Of a stretch of DNA of 64,000 bases, positions 44,378-52,895 are shown in pieces. Under the pieces are notes generated by a model that had not been told where the DNA came from, ran no database searches, and saw only the letters and a list, made by a program, of their open reading frames with translations. Source of the DNA: Jejuia pallidilutea (GTDB taxonomy: Bacteria; Bacteroidota; Bacteroidia; Flavobacteriales; Flavobacteriaceae). A program made the position numbers and the translations under genes. Where the stretch lies: NCBI RefSeq assembly GCF_002973595.1, contig NZ_PVEO01000003.1, positions 310,001 through 374,000 of the forward strand, in the 5' to 3' direction. Numbering within the stretch: position 1 is the stretch's first letter; each line of letters opens with the position of its first letter.

Positions 44378-45733
44378 TTGAAAAAGTTCAAACAAGGCAG
44401 GTATTCAGGATTTATTAAACCAATTTCGTTTTTGGTGGATTTGGTCATTATAAATGCCACAGTTTTCTTGTTTGAAATTAATTTAACTGATAGATTACTC
44501 TTTTTTGGCTATATATCTGTGCTTTGGTCTATCATTTCTTTTTACAATAGGTTTTATGAGGTTCAGCGTAATACTCGCATTATTCAAATTTTAACTTTGC
44601 TCTTAAAACAAATAGTACTTTTTGCGGCAGTTCTATATGCCTTTATTGGGTTTTTTAAGCAGCCTAACATAAGTAGGCTTAATTTGGGAAATTATTTAAT
44701 TTTAGTTTTTGGGTTATTAACCTTCTTTAAATTTCTAATTTATTTTCTCTTAAATAAATACAGAAGTTCTCTTGGAGGTAATATTAGGCTTGTTGTAGTT
44801 ATTGGTAAAAACCAAAAAACCAGCCAACTTATAACTACCTTTAATAAGCGTTTAGATTTTGGGTATAAATTTATGGCACAATTTAGCCCAAAAGAAGAAG
44901 GCTTTTCTTTAAGTAAGTGTTTTGATTACATTATAGATAATGATATTGACGAAATATATTTTTCGGTCTCAGAATTATCTAACAAACAAATAAACGAATT
45001 AATTGATTTTGCCGATAACAACTTAAGGGAATTAAAATTTATACCAGATAACAAAGAAATATTCTCGAAAAAATTGAAATACGAGTATTACGATTATATT
45101 CCAATTTTATCTTTAAGAGATATTCCTTTACAAGAACCAATTAACACTTACGTAAAAAGACTATTCGATATATTGTTTTCCCTATTTATAATTGTATTTG
45201 TTCTATCATGGTTAACGCCTATATTGGCTATTTTCATTAAACTAGAATCAAAAGGGCCTGTTTTTTTTAAACAATCTAGAAACGGATTTAACTATAAAGA
45301 ATTCGATTGCTACAAATTTAGGTCTATGATGCCTAATAAAAATGCGCATCTGCATCAAGCGACCAAAGGCGATAGTAGAGTAACTAAGGTTGGCGCATTT
45401 ATAAGAAAAACAAGTATAGACGAACTGCCACAGTTTTTTAACGTATTATTTGGAGACATGTCTGTAGTTGGCCCTAGACCGCACATGGTAAGCCATACTA
45501 ACATGTATGCTAGAAGAATAGATAAGTTTATGGTAAGGCACTTTGTAAAACCCGGCATTACAGGGTTAGCCCAAGTAAGTGGTTTTAGAGGTGAGATTGA
45601 AACAGACAAGGATATTATAAATCGTGTAAAATACGATATATTTTATATTGAAAACTGGTCATTACTTCTTGACATAAAAATTATAGTTCAAACCTTCGTT
45701 AATGCCCTAAGGGGAGAGAAGAAAGCGTATTAA
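44378..45733 (+). CDS. Undecaprenyl-phosphate sugar-1-phosphate transferase (WcaJ/WbaP-like)
   Basis: The 451-residue product has four N-terminal helices (within ~1-130), a cytoplasmic Rossmann-like domain (~135-250), a re-entrant hydrophobic segment at ~265-285 and a catalytic bacterial sugar transferase domain. In this domain 'KRLFDILFSLFIIVFVLSWL', 'GPVFFKQSRNGFNYKEFDCY', 'KFRSMMPN', 'SIDELPQFFNVLFGDMSVVG' and 'PRPH' are visible. It primes glycan synthesis by putting the first sugar phosphate (often glucose) on undecaprenyl phosphate. The start is TTG one base after the previous stop. This gene initiates the pathway but lies at the end of the locus. Confidence 0.93.
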   Translation: MKKFKQGRYSGFIKPISFLVDLVIINATVFLFEINLTDRLLFFGYISVLWSIISFYNRFYEVQRNTRIIQILTLLLKQIVLFAAVLYAFIGFFKQPNISRLNLGNYLILVFGLLTFFKFLIYFLLNKYRSSLGGNIRLVVVIGKNQKTSQLITTFNKRLDFGYKFMAQFSPKEEGFSLSKCFDYIIDNDIDEIYFSVSELSNKQINELIDFADNNLRELKFIPDNKEIFSKKLKYEYYDYIPILSLRDIPLQEPINTYVKRLFDILFSLFIIVFVLSWLTPILAIFIKLESKGPVFFKQSRNGFNYKEFDCYKFRSMMPNKNAHLHQATKGDSRVTKVGAFIRKTSIDELPQFFNVLFGDMSVVGPRPHMVSHTNMYARRIDKFMVRHFVKPGITGLAQVSGFRGEIETDKDIINRVKYDIFYIENWSLLLDIKIIVQTFVNALRGEKKAY

Positions 45734-46519
45734 ATGAAGCCAAATGTGTTAGTTTCTGTAATTACTGCCACCTATAATTCAGAGCATTTTATAGAAGAAA
45801 CTATTAATAGCGTTCTACATCAAACATATACAAATTGGGAACTTTTAATTATTGATGACGCTTCTACAGATGGCACAATTTCAATTATAAAAAGTTTCGC
45901 ACTAAAACACAATAATATTAAGTTTTTTAAAAATGAAGCAAACCAAGGCGCGGCAGTAACCAGAAATAAGGGCATTAAAGAAGCTTCGGGAGACTTTATA
46001 GCTTTTCTGGATGCGGACGATGTTTGGAAGCCCCAAAAGCTCGAAAAACAGCTAAAATTTATGCTAGAGTACAATGCCGATGTTAGTTTTTCTAGCTACG
46101 ATTTAATGACTGAAAACGGATTGCCTTTGCATAAAACAGTTAAAGCAATACCAAAACTTAACTATAAGAAGTTTTTAAAATGTAATTACATTGGGAACTT
46201 AACAGGCATGTACAATACTAAAACACTAGGCAAGATTTACGCGCCTAATTTACGTAAGCGTCAAGATTGGTTATTGTGGTTAAGTGCAGTAAAAAAGAGC
46301 AATAAACCAGCCATTGGTTTAAAAGAATCCTTGGCAATTTATAGAGTAAGAAAAAATTCAATTTCTTCTAAGAAACTAGATTTATTAAAGTACAATTACT
46401 TGGTTTATAAAAAAGGATTAGGGTATTCAACCTTAAAATCCTTGTATTATATTATTGTATTTCTTTTGGAGTACTTTTTTGTGAAATCTAAACAAACAGT
46501 TACTTCACAAAAGATGTAA
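45734..46519 (+). CDS. GT2 family glycosyltransferase
   Basis: The 261-residue GT-A protein has 'VSVITATYNSEHFIEETINS' (~6-25), the 'LLIIDDASTDGT' UDP-binding region (~37-48) and the DxD-like 'AFLDADDVWKPQ' (~94-105). The second half has 'KRQDWLLWLSAVKKS', typical of short GT2 enzymes. The C-terminal hydrophobic stretch may sit at the membrane. It starts directly after the initiating transferase stop. Its 3' end overlaps the convergent CapK-like gene by 20 bp. Confidence 0.9.
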   Translation: MKPNVLVSVITATYNSEHFIEETINSVLHQTYTNWELLIIDDASTDGTISIIKSFALKHNNIKFFKNEANQGAAVTRNKGIKEASGDFIAFLDADDVWKPQKLEKQLKFMLEYNADVSFSSYDLMTENGLPLHKTVKAIPKLNYKKFLKCNYIGNLTGMYNTKTLGKIYAPNLRKRQDWLLWLSAVKKSNKPAIGLKESLAIYRVRKNSISSKKLDLLKYNYLVYKKGLGYSTLKSLYYIIVFLLEYFFVKSKQTVTSQKM

Positions 46520-47810
46520 ACTGTTTTAGCTTGCCACCTTTGGTGCGCTTTAGCTCATTTTTTCGCTCAAAAAGAATGGTTAGTCCCGGTTCTAAATAGG
46601 TTTCCATCGCCTTTTTAACAGCCGTTATTTTTCCTTCTGAAAGCTCCTCTTTACTCGTGTAAATTACTTTGAAAGTCTCAATATCATGTTGCTCAATAAT
46701 AAATTCTTTTACGTTAGCGTCATCTTCAATTACAGTTTTTGTAACGTAATAAAACGTTAATCCTGCTGCTTTTTTCCCGCTAGGTAACAACGCTAAATCA
46801 CTCGTTCTGCCCAATACACTTTTTAAGATGGGCGTTTTAGTTGTACTGCGTTCGTGTAGCACTCCAATATCACCTAAATCGTATCTAATAAACGGGTGGG
46901 CTACATTATAAAGCGATGTAACAACTATCCTTCCTTTTTTACCATAAGGCAAAGGTTGATTTTTTTCATCTAAGATTTCAACAAATAAATCTTCAGTATT
47001 AACCAACCAGTCATTATTAGAATTATTAAATGCTATTAAACTTAATTCAGCAGAACCATATTCGTTTGCAATAGGAATTCCTAAATGGTTTTCCAACACA
47101 ATTTTATCATCTTCAAAAAGCATCTCTGCGGTAACGATACAAACTTTTAAAGAAGGGCAAATATCTTTTAGAATAATATTTTTCTGTTGTAAATATTTGG
47201 CAAATTGAACAATGGCGCTTGTGTACCCATTTATATATTCAAATGCTGTTTTTTTAAAAATGCTAATGTTTTTTTCTAATTGTTGGGCACTTAAATCGAA
47301 AACTGAAAACCTAAACCTATTTCCCAGCATATCTTTAAAACGCTCTTTATAATAACCAGCACCACTTAACGGAATACCATAAAAACGCGCCTGTTTGGAA
47401 GTGGCAGCATCAATACCGTACCATGAGTACCTATCCATAAAATTCGCCCAAGACATAGCGTGGGCATACTTATCTTTCGCAAAAATTAAAGGCGTACCAG
47501 AAGACCCCGAAGTTTTGTGTATATGGCAGTTTTTAGTTGTAAATCCTATAGATAATCGGTCTTTTAATGGAATTTGTAAATCCTTTTTCTGAATTACCGG
47601 AAGGCTATTCCAGTCGTTTGTATTACACCCTTCTGTAAATGTTTTGTAAAAAGGGGTATTGTTTAAATGATGCTTAACAATGGCGTCTTTTCTTTGATTA
47701 AGGTAAGCTTCATGTTCTCCATCAGTTTTACACTGAATTTTTTTCAGGTCGCGTTTCGCTTTCTCAATAGGAAAGCCCTTTATTTTCAATGTTAAATCAA
47801 ATAAGTTCAC
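46500..47810 (-). CDS. CapK/PaaK-like adenylate-forming enzyme (phenylacetate-CoA ligase family)
   Basis: The 436-residue product carries the ATP-binding 'IHKTSGSSGTPLIFAKD' loop (~97-113). 'NEYGSAELSLIAFNN' (A5-like) and 'FIRYDLGDIGVLHER' follow in the second half. It belongs to the ANL superfamily, close to CapK proteins often found in capsule and EPS loci and to PaaK. The activated acid is unknown; it might supply an acyl decoration. It is on the minus strand at the end of the polysaccharide block, convergent with the GT2 gene (20-bp overlap) and divergent from purD. Confidence 0.85.
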   Translation of the reverse strand: MNLFDLTLKIKGFPIEKAKRDLKKIQCKTDGEHEAYLNQRKDAIVKHHLNNTPFYKTFTEGCNTNDWNSLPVIQKKDLQIPLKDRLSIGFTTKNCHIHKTSGSSGTPLIFAKDKYAHAMSWANFMDRYSWYGIDAATSKQARFYGIPLSGAGYYKERFKDMLGNRFRFSVFDLSAQQLEKNISIFKKTAFEYINGYTSAIVQFAKYLQQKNIILKDICPSLKVCIVTAEMLFEDDKIVLENHLGIPIANEYGSAELSLIAFNNSNNDWLVNTEDLFVEILDEKNQPLPYGKKGRIVVTSLYNVAHPFIRYDLGDIGVLHERSTTKTPILKSVLGRTSDLALLPSGKKAAGLTFYYVTKTVIEDDANVKEFIIEQHDIETFKVIYTSKEELSEGKITAVKKAMETYLEPGLTILFERKNELKRTKGGKLKQFTSFVK

Positions 47811-47870
47811 TTAAACTAGATATAAGTGTAAAGTAAATAAAAAATATTCGTGTATTAGAGCCATTAATTT

Positions 47871-47878
47871 TATTTTTG
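47871..47878 (+). promoter_or_regulatory. -7 promoter element for purD
   Basis: TATTTTTG matches TAnnTTTG and ends 17 bp before the purD start codon. Confidence 0.6.
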
Positions 47879-47895
47879 CGCAAACACTTTAAACT

Positions 47896-49167
47896 ATGAA
47901 TATTTTAATACTAGGTTCTGGAGGTAGAGAACACACGTTTGCTTGGAAAATTGCACAGAGCGATAAATGCGAAAATCTTTATGTGGCACCAGGAAATTCG
48001 GGGACTGCCGAAGTGGCTACCAACGTAAATATAGGTGTTAACGACTTTGAGGCTATAAAAACCTTGGTGTTAGATAAGAAAATAGACATGGTTGTAGTGG
48101 GGCCAGAAGACCCTTTAGTTAATGGTGTGCACGATTATTTTTTAAATGATGAAAGTATTAAGCATGTTGCTGTTATTGGGCCACAAAAAGCAGCTGCAGA
48201 ACTAGAAGGTAGTAAGGAATTTGCAAAAGAATTTTTGTACAGACACCATATTCCTACCGCAGCTTACGAGAGTTTTACAAAAGATACCGTTGAGAAAGGT
48301 TATGCGTTTTTAGAAACGCTTAATCCGCCGTATGTTTTAAAGGCAGACGGACTTGCAGCAGGCAAAGGCGTGGTTATTTTAGAGGATTTAGATGAAGCTA
48401 AAGCAGAATTAAAAAGTATGCTTGTGGATGCTAAATTTGGCGATGCAAGCACCAAAGTAGTTATAGAAGAATTCTTGGACGGTATTGAGTTAAGTTGTTT
48501 TGTGCTTACCGATGGTACTAACTATAAAATTTTACCAACCGCCAAAGATTACAAACGTATTGGTGAAGGCGATACAGGATTAAATACTGGTGGTATGGGC
48601 GCAGTGTCGCCAGTACCGTTTGCTACAGAATCCTTTTTAAATAAAATTGAAGAGCGTATTGTAAAACCAACAGTAAATGGTCTTAAAAAAGATAATTTAC
48701 CGTATGTGGGCTTTATTTTTATAGGGTTAATAAAAGTAGGAGACGACCCTAAGGTAATTGAATATAATGTACGCATGGGTGATCCTGAAACCGAAGTTGT
48801 TTTTCCAAGACTGAAGAATGATTTAGTTGAAATTTTACAGGCAATGACAAATGGCACATTAGATGCAATTAATATTGAAATTGATGAGCGTGCCGCAACA
48901 ACTATAGTATTAGTTTCTGGAGGTTACCCGGAAGCCTACGAAAAAGGTAAAACGATTACGGGAATTGAAAACGTAAAAGACTCCATACCATTTCATGCAG
49001 GTGCACAACTAAAAGACGGTAAAATAATAACTTCGGGTGGAAGAGTAATGGCTATTACATCTTACGGAGATACGTACCAAGAGGCCATAAAAAAATCTTA
49101 CCAAAGTATAGAAAAACTACATTTTGATAAGATGAATTATCGTAAGGATATTGGATTCGATCTATAA
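47896..49167 (+). CDS. purD: Phosphoribosylamine--glycine ligase
   Basis: The 423-residue ATP-grasp enzyme makes glycinamide ribonucleotide in purine synthesis. It has 'ILILGSGGREHTFAWKIA' (~3-20), 'VVVGPEDPLVNGVHDYF', the ATP-grasp loop 'VLKADGLAAGKGVVI' (~149-163), 'RIGEGDTGLNTGGMGAVSP' and 'NVRMGDPETEVVFPRL'. Length is normal. Its stop overlaps the end of the convergent small DUF6341-like gene by 6 bp. Confidence 0.97.
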   Translation: MNILILGSGGREHTFAWKIAQSDKCENLYVAPGNSGTAEVATNVNIGVNDFEAIKTLVLDKKIDMVVVGPEDPLVNGVHDYFLNDESIKHVAVIGPQKAAAELEGSKEFAKEFLYRHHIPTAAYESFTKDTVEKGYAFLETLNPPYVLKADGLAAGKGVVILEDLDEAKAELKSMLVDAKFGDASTKVVIEEFLDGIELSCFVLTDGTNYKILPTAKDYKRIGEGDTGLNTGGMGAVSPVPFATESFLNKIEERIVKPTVNGLKKDNLPYVGFIFIGLIKVGDDPKVIEYNVRMGDPETEVVFPRLKNDLVEILQAMTNGTLDAINIEIDERAATTIVLVSGGYPEAYEKGKTITGIENVKDSIPFHAGAQLKDGKIITSGGRVMAITSYGDTYQEAIKKSYQSIEKLHFDKMNYRKDIGFDL

Positions 49168-49389
49168 AAAAGAGTGAGACGAAATACTTTTGTCTTCCTC
49201 ATTATTGTCGTTGAAAATTTTAAGTTGCTTCATCCAGTAAACCATAGCAACAATGCCAATAATAACAAATATCCAAGATACTGTGTTTGCTAACCACCAA
49301 TTCTCTAGTTCTAAGGTTCTTAACCAATCTAGTGGTGCAAAAAGCACATCAACAAATAAATCTTGTATAGCGTAAAAAAAGTCTTTCAT
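49162..49389 (-). CDS. Small membrane protein, DUF6341-like
   Basis: The 75-residue product has an aromatic amphipathic start (DFFYAIQDLFVDVLFAPLDW), one clear transmembrane helix (~35-53) and an acidic, Ser-rich tail. From memory it matches DUF6341 of Flavobacteriaceae, of unknown role. It is convergent with purD with a 6-bp overlap of the coding ends. No strong promoter was identified on the minus strand. Confidence 0.75.
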   Translation of the reverse strand: MKDFFYAIQDLFVDVLFAPLDWLRTLELENWWLANTVSWIFVIIGIVAMVYWMKQLKIFNDNNEEDKSISSHSFL

Positions 49390-49521
49390 TTGTTTTAATT
49401 TTTTATTTATGGAATGTTTAATACCAAGTTTTGGAGGAACACATTCAGTAACTCACGTAAATTTTAATTATTCAATGGTATGAATTTGTTGTATTAAAAT
49501 TCAAATTCATTTCACGATTAG

Positions 49522-49529
49522 TATATTTA
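49522..49529 (+). promoter_or_regulatory. Weak -7 promoter element for DUF6427-like gene
   Basis: TATATTTA differs from TAnnTTTG by the last base and lies 25 bp before the start codon. Confidence 0.35.
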
Positions 49530-49554
49530 CCAAGCAAAAATACAAAAAGAGTTA

Positions 49555-50478
49555 ATGATTACAAGAATTTTTAGTAAATCTAAGCCAATAAACTTAATAA
49601 TCGTCTTTTTTATTATTGCTATAGCTTGTACGGTGTCGTTTTTCACAATTCAAAATAACACCATTAACCTTAATGCCATTTTAAACGTTAGTGCATTATT
49701 TGTAGGTAGTTGTTTTGCAATATTGGTGCTAAATTTTGTGTCTGGTAAAAACAGTTTAACGCAAACCAATAATTTTGAAATTGTTTTATACGGCCTTTTT
49801 TTGCTTATGATACCGCAAACCACAGCAAGCTTAAAGCTAATTTTAGCTAATATCTTTTTACTGTTTAGTTTACGACGCCTTATTAGTTTACGCTCGCAAA
49901 AAGAAGTGAAAAAAAAGTTGTTTGATGCCGCGTTTTGGATGTCTGTTGCAGCATTATTTTACTCTTGGACTGTGTTGTTTTTTATTTTGTTGCCAGTTAC
50001 TATTTTTTTGTACACAGATAGTAAACCTAGAAATTGGCTTATTCCATTAACAGCAATTTTGGCAGTACTGCTTATTGCATATAGTGTTTGTTTTTTAATG
50101 GGGTACAATTTAGTGTATTATGTTTTGGATGGATTTAAAATTAGTTTCGATTTTAGTGTGTACAATACGCCTCGGTTTTTAATTGGTCTCACAGTTTTAT
50201 TGTCCTTCGGGTTGTGGGCCTTATTATTTTACGTTAAGAACATTAATCTTAAGAAAAAATCTTTTCGTCCAGCGTTTTATATAATAATTTGTACGTTATT
50301 ATTATCGTTTTTTATACTTGTTATAGCCCCACAAAAAAGTGGTAGCGAAGTTTTATTTATGTTTGCGCCATTGGCCATAATTATTTCTAGCTACATTGAA
50401 ATAATACGAGAAAAATGGTTCAAGGAAGTGTTTTTTACTATACTCTTTTTAACGCCTATAATTGTTTTATTTCTGTAG
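49555..50478 (+). CDS. Polytopic membrane protein, DUF6427-like
   Basis: The 307-residue product is mostly hydrophobic, with about 8-10 helices beginning at ~13-33. Short basic loops such as 'SLRRLISLRSQKEVKKK' suggest a positive-inside topology. From memory it matches DUF6427 of Flavobacteriaceae, with no known function. Its 3' end overlaps the convergent upp gene by 12 bp. It shares the neighbourhood with DUF6341, upp and DUF4254, a recurrent flavobacterial gene order as far as I recall. Confidence 0.7.
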   Translation: MITRIFSKSKPINLIIVFFIIAIACTVSFFTIQNNTINLNAILNVSALFVGSCFAILVLNFVSGKNSLTQTNNFEIVLYGLFLLMIPQTTASLKLILANIFLLFSLRRLISLRSQKEVKKKLFDAAFWMSVAALFYSWTVLFFILLPVTIFLYTDSKPRNWLIPLTAILAVLLIAYSVCFLMGYNLVYYVLDGFKISFDFSVYNTPRFLIGLTVLLSFGLWALLFYVKNINLKKKSFRPAFYIIICTLLLSFFILVIAPQKSGSEVLFMFAPLAIIISSYIEIIREKWFKEVFFTILFLTPIIVLFL

Positions 50479-51126
50479 CTTCTCACCAAAAGATAAATCG
50501 CCCGCATCCCCGAGTCCAGGAACAATGTAGCCTTTGTTGTTTAAGGTCTCATCAACAGTAGCAATCCAAAGATGTGTATCTTCTGGAAATTCATTTGTAA
50601 CAAAATCTAAGCCTTTTTGCGCACCAATAACACTTACCAAATGTATAGCTTTAGGTCTGCCAAAGGGTTTTAAGGCTTTAAAAGTAGCTAACATAGATTG
50701 TCCTGTGGCTAACATGGGATCTGCTAGAATTAAGGTTTTATTGCTTAAATCTGGGCACGCCAAATATTCTACAATAATCTCAAAAATTTCGGGTGTGTCC
50801 TTATGGTGTCTGTATGCCGAAATAAAAGCATTTTCAGCAGTATCAAAATAATTCAACAATCCGTTATGTAACGGTACTCCTGCTCTTAAAATAGAACAAA
50901 GTACAATGTCGTCATTAAAAACACTTGTATTGTGTATGCCTAAAGGCGTTGTAATTTTTTTTGGCTTATAGTTAAGTGCTTTGCTCATTTCGTAACCCAA
51001 AACTTCTCCAATACGCTCAATATTTCGCCTAAAACGCATCCTGTCTTTCTGTATATTGACATCTCTTATTTCAGAAATAAAGGTGTTTAATATCGAGTTT
51101 TCTTTAGAAAAGTTATGAATATGCAT
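50467..51126 (-). CDS. upp: Uracil phosphoribosyltransferase
   Basis: The 219-residue type I phosphoribosyltransferase makes UMP from uracil and PRPP for pyrimidine salvage. It has 'VLCSILRAGVPLHNGLLNYF' (~75-94), the PRPP loop 'ILADPMLATGQSMLATFKAL' (~133-152) and the uracil-binding C-terminus 'GYIVPGLGDAGDLSFG' (~198-213). The loop has Gln where most enzymes have Gly (DPMLATGGS). It is convergent with the DUF6427-like gene (12-bp overlap) and divergent from the DUF4254 gene. A TAACTTTA element lies 25 bp upstream. Confidence 0.95.
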   Translation of the reverse strand: MHIHNFSKENSILNTFISEIRDVNIQKDRMRFRRNIERIGEVLGYEMSKALNYKPKKITTPLGIHNTSVFNDDIVLCSILRAGVPLHNGLLNYFDTAENAFISAYRHHKDTPEIFEIIVEYLACPDLSNKTLILADPMLATGQSMLATFKALKPFGRPKAIHLVSVIGAQKGLDFVTNEFPEDTHLWIATVDETLNNKGYIVPGLGDAGDLSFGEKLQK

Positions 51127-51151
51127 GGTTTTAACGTTAAATTTTGAATGC

Positions 51152-51159
51152 TAAAGTTA
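51152..51159 (-). promoter_or_regulatory. Possible -7 promoter element for upp
   Basis: The minus strand reads TAACTTTA, one base off TAnnTTTG, 25 bp before the upp start codon. Confidence 0.4.
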
Positions 51160-51170
51160 ACTAATATAAG

Positions 51171-51178
51171 TATATTTG
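51171..51178 (+). promoter_or_regulatory. -7 promoter element for the DUF4254 gene
   Basis: TATATTTG matches TAnnTTTG, 19 bp before the start codon. A TTTG at 51143-51146 may be the -33 element. Confidence 0.6.
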
Positions 51179-51197
51179 CAGTCTAAATTTTATACCT

Positions 51198-51803
51198 ATG
51201 TTTACCGATAAAGCTAATAAGATATTCCAAGAAGTTATTGAAAAATATCATGTTATTAATACAGTAGATCAGCCGTTTAAAAATCCTTATCCTAAAAGTG
51301 ATTTAATAGAACATTTACTATACAGAAAATGTTGGATAGATACAGTACAATGGCACTACGAAGACATAATTCGCGATCCACAAATAGATCCTGTTGCAGC
51401 ATTAACGTTAAAACGAAAAATTGATGCATCAAACCAAGACAGAACCGATATGGTAGAATATATAGACAGTTACTTTCTTGAAAAATATAAAGATGTAACG
51501 GTTAAAGACGATGCCACTATAAACACAGAAAGTCCTGCTTGGGGTATTGATAGATTATCAATTCTAGCGCTTAAAGTATATCATATGAATGAAGAGGCTA
51601 CCAGAACAGATGCTTCCGATGCGCATAGAACAGCTTGTAAGGCTAAATTAGACGTGCTTTTAGAACAACGTGTAGATTTATCTACCGCCATTGATACGCT
51701 TCTTAAAGATATAGAAAATGGCGACAAGTACATGAAGGTGTATAAGCAAATGAAGATGTACAATGATGATGAACTAAACCCAGTGTTGCGCTCTCAAAAA
51801 TAA
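51198..51803 (+). CDS. DUF4254 family protein
   Basis: The 201-residue soluble, mostly helical product contains 'LLYRKCWIDTVQWHYEDIIR' (~41-60), 'KIDASNQDRTDMVEYID' and 'ESPAWGIDRLSILALKVYHM', characteristic of DUF4254. Members commonly sit next to glycosyltransferase family 9 genes, as here; the biochemical role is unknown. A small hairpin terminator follows, so it may be transcribed apart from the GT9 gene. Confidence 0.85.
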   Translation: MFTDKANKIFQEVIEKYHVINTVDQPFKNPYPKSDLIEHLLYRKCWIDTVQWHYEDIIRDPQIDPVAALTLKRKIDASNQDRTDMVEYIDSYFLEKYKDVTVKDDATINTESPAWGIDRLSILALKVYHMNEEATRTDASDAHRTACKAKLDVLLEQRVDLSTAIDTLLKDIENGDKYMKVYKQMKMYNDDELNPVLRSQK

Positions 51804-51812
51804 CAAAACTCT

Positions 51813-51838
51813 AGTCCTGTACTTGTTTCAGGATTTTT
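51813..51838 (+). terminator. Weak hairpin terminator after the DUF4254 gene
   Basis: AGTCCTG pairs with CAGGATT (one G-T wobble) around a 9-base loop and ends in a run of T residues. The stem is short, so read-through into the GT9 gene is likely. Confidence 0.55.
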
Positions 51839-51857
51839 ATCCTACATATAAGTTGAG

Positions 51858-52895
51858 ATGTCACAACAAAAAAAACATATTTTAGTAATACGTCTCTCTG
51901 CAATGGGAGACGTTGCTATGACCGTACCCGTGTTAAGGGCGCTAACAGCGCAATATCCAGAACTACAAATAACCGTTTTAACAAAACCCTTTTTTAAGCC
52001 TTTTTTTAGGGATTTGAATACTGTTGAGGTAATTTCAGCCGATGTAAAAGGACAACATAAGGGTACTTTTGGATTATACAAATTAGCTAGAACTATAAAT
52101 AAAACATATAAATTTTATGCCATTGCCGATTTGCACAGTGTGCTAAGAAGTAAAATTTTAAAGCAATTTATAAAATGCAAGCGTTTTGTTTCAATCGACA
52201 AAGGAAGGTCAGAAAAAAAACAACTCACTTCAGGAAAACTATTTAAACAGTTAAAGACTACCCCACAACGTTATGCCGATGTTTTTAAAACTCTAGGATA
52301 CCCAGTAGATTTATCTAGCCCAACTTTTCCTAAGAAACGCCTTTTGAATAAAACATTAACCGATATTTTAGGGCCTAAACACAACGGTTACATTGGCATT
52401 GCCCCATTTGCAGCACACGATGGCAAAATGTACCCTTTAGCGTTAATGCAAGATGTGATTAAGCAGCTATCAAAAACCTATAAAATTGTGCTATTTGGTG
52501 GTGGTAAAAACGAAGAGGCCATTTTGCGGCGTTGGGAACAAGTACACAAAAATACGGTGAGTATTGCTGGAAAACTGAGTTTAGATGAAGAGCTAGATGT
52601 AGTATCTAACCTGCATCTTATGTTGTCTATGGATTCTGGAAATGCCCATATCGCTGCCATGTTGGGTATTAAGGTTGTAACTGTTTGGGGTGTAACGCAC
52701 CCTTATGCAGGTTTTGCTCCATTTAATCAACCAGAAGATTATGCATTGCTTTCCGATAGAAAAAAATATCCCTTAATACCAACATCGGTTTATGGAAATA
52801 AATTACCTAAAGGCTATGAGAATGTAAGCGCTTCAATTTTACCAAAAACTATAGTGGACAAAATTGAAACGATTATTTTTAAGCATTCAGATTAA
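51858..52895 (+). CDS. GT9 (heptosyltransferase-like) glycosyltransferase
   Basis: The 345-residue GT-B protein begins with 'ILVIRLSAMGDVAMTVPVLR' (~8-27), the signature of ADP-heptose:LPS heptosyltransferases. 'YIGIAPFAAHDGKMYPLALM' and 'SMDSGNAHIAAMLGIKVVTV' (~258-277) are also typical. It likely adds a core sugar to lipopolysaccharide; the exact sugar is uncertain in Bacteroidota. Its stop codon and that of the convergent reductase share the bases TTAA. Confidence 0.92.
   Translation: MSQQKKHILVIRLSAMGDVAMTVPVLRALTAQYPELQITVLTKPFFKPFFRDLNTVEVISADVKGQHKGTFGLYKLARTINKTYKFYAIADLHSVLRSKILKQFIKCKRFVSIDKGRSEKKQLTSGKLFKQLKTTPQRYADVFKTLGYPVDLSSPTFPKKRLLNKTLTDILGPKHNGYIGIAPFAAHDGKMYPLALMQDVIKQLSKTYKIVLFGGGKNEEAILRRWEQVHKNTVSIAGKLSLDEELDVVSNLHLMLSMDSGNAHIAAMLGIKVVTVWGVTHPYAGFAPFNQPEDYALLSDRKKYPLIPTSVYGNKLPKGYENVSASILPKTIVDKIETIIFKHSD

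Noticed and set aside
19464-46519. Whole polysaccharide locus as a recently acquired island
   Set aside because: It is variable-type content and rather AT-rich, but no flanking tRNA, att repeats or mobility genes were seen, so transfer cannot be supported from this window.
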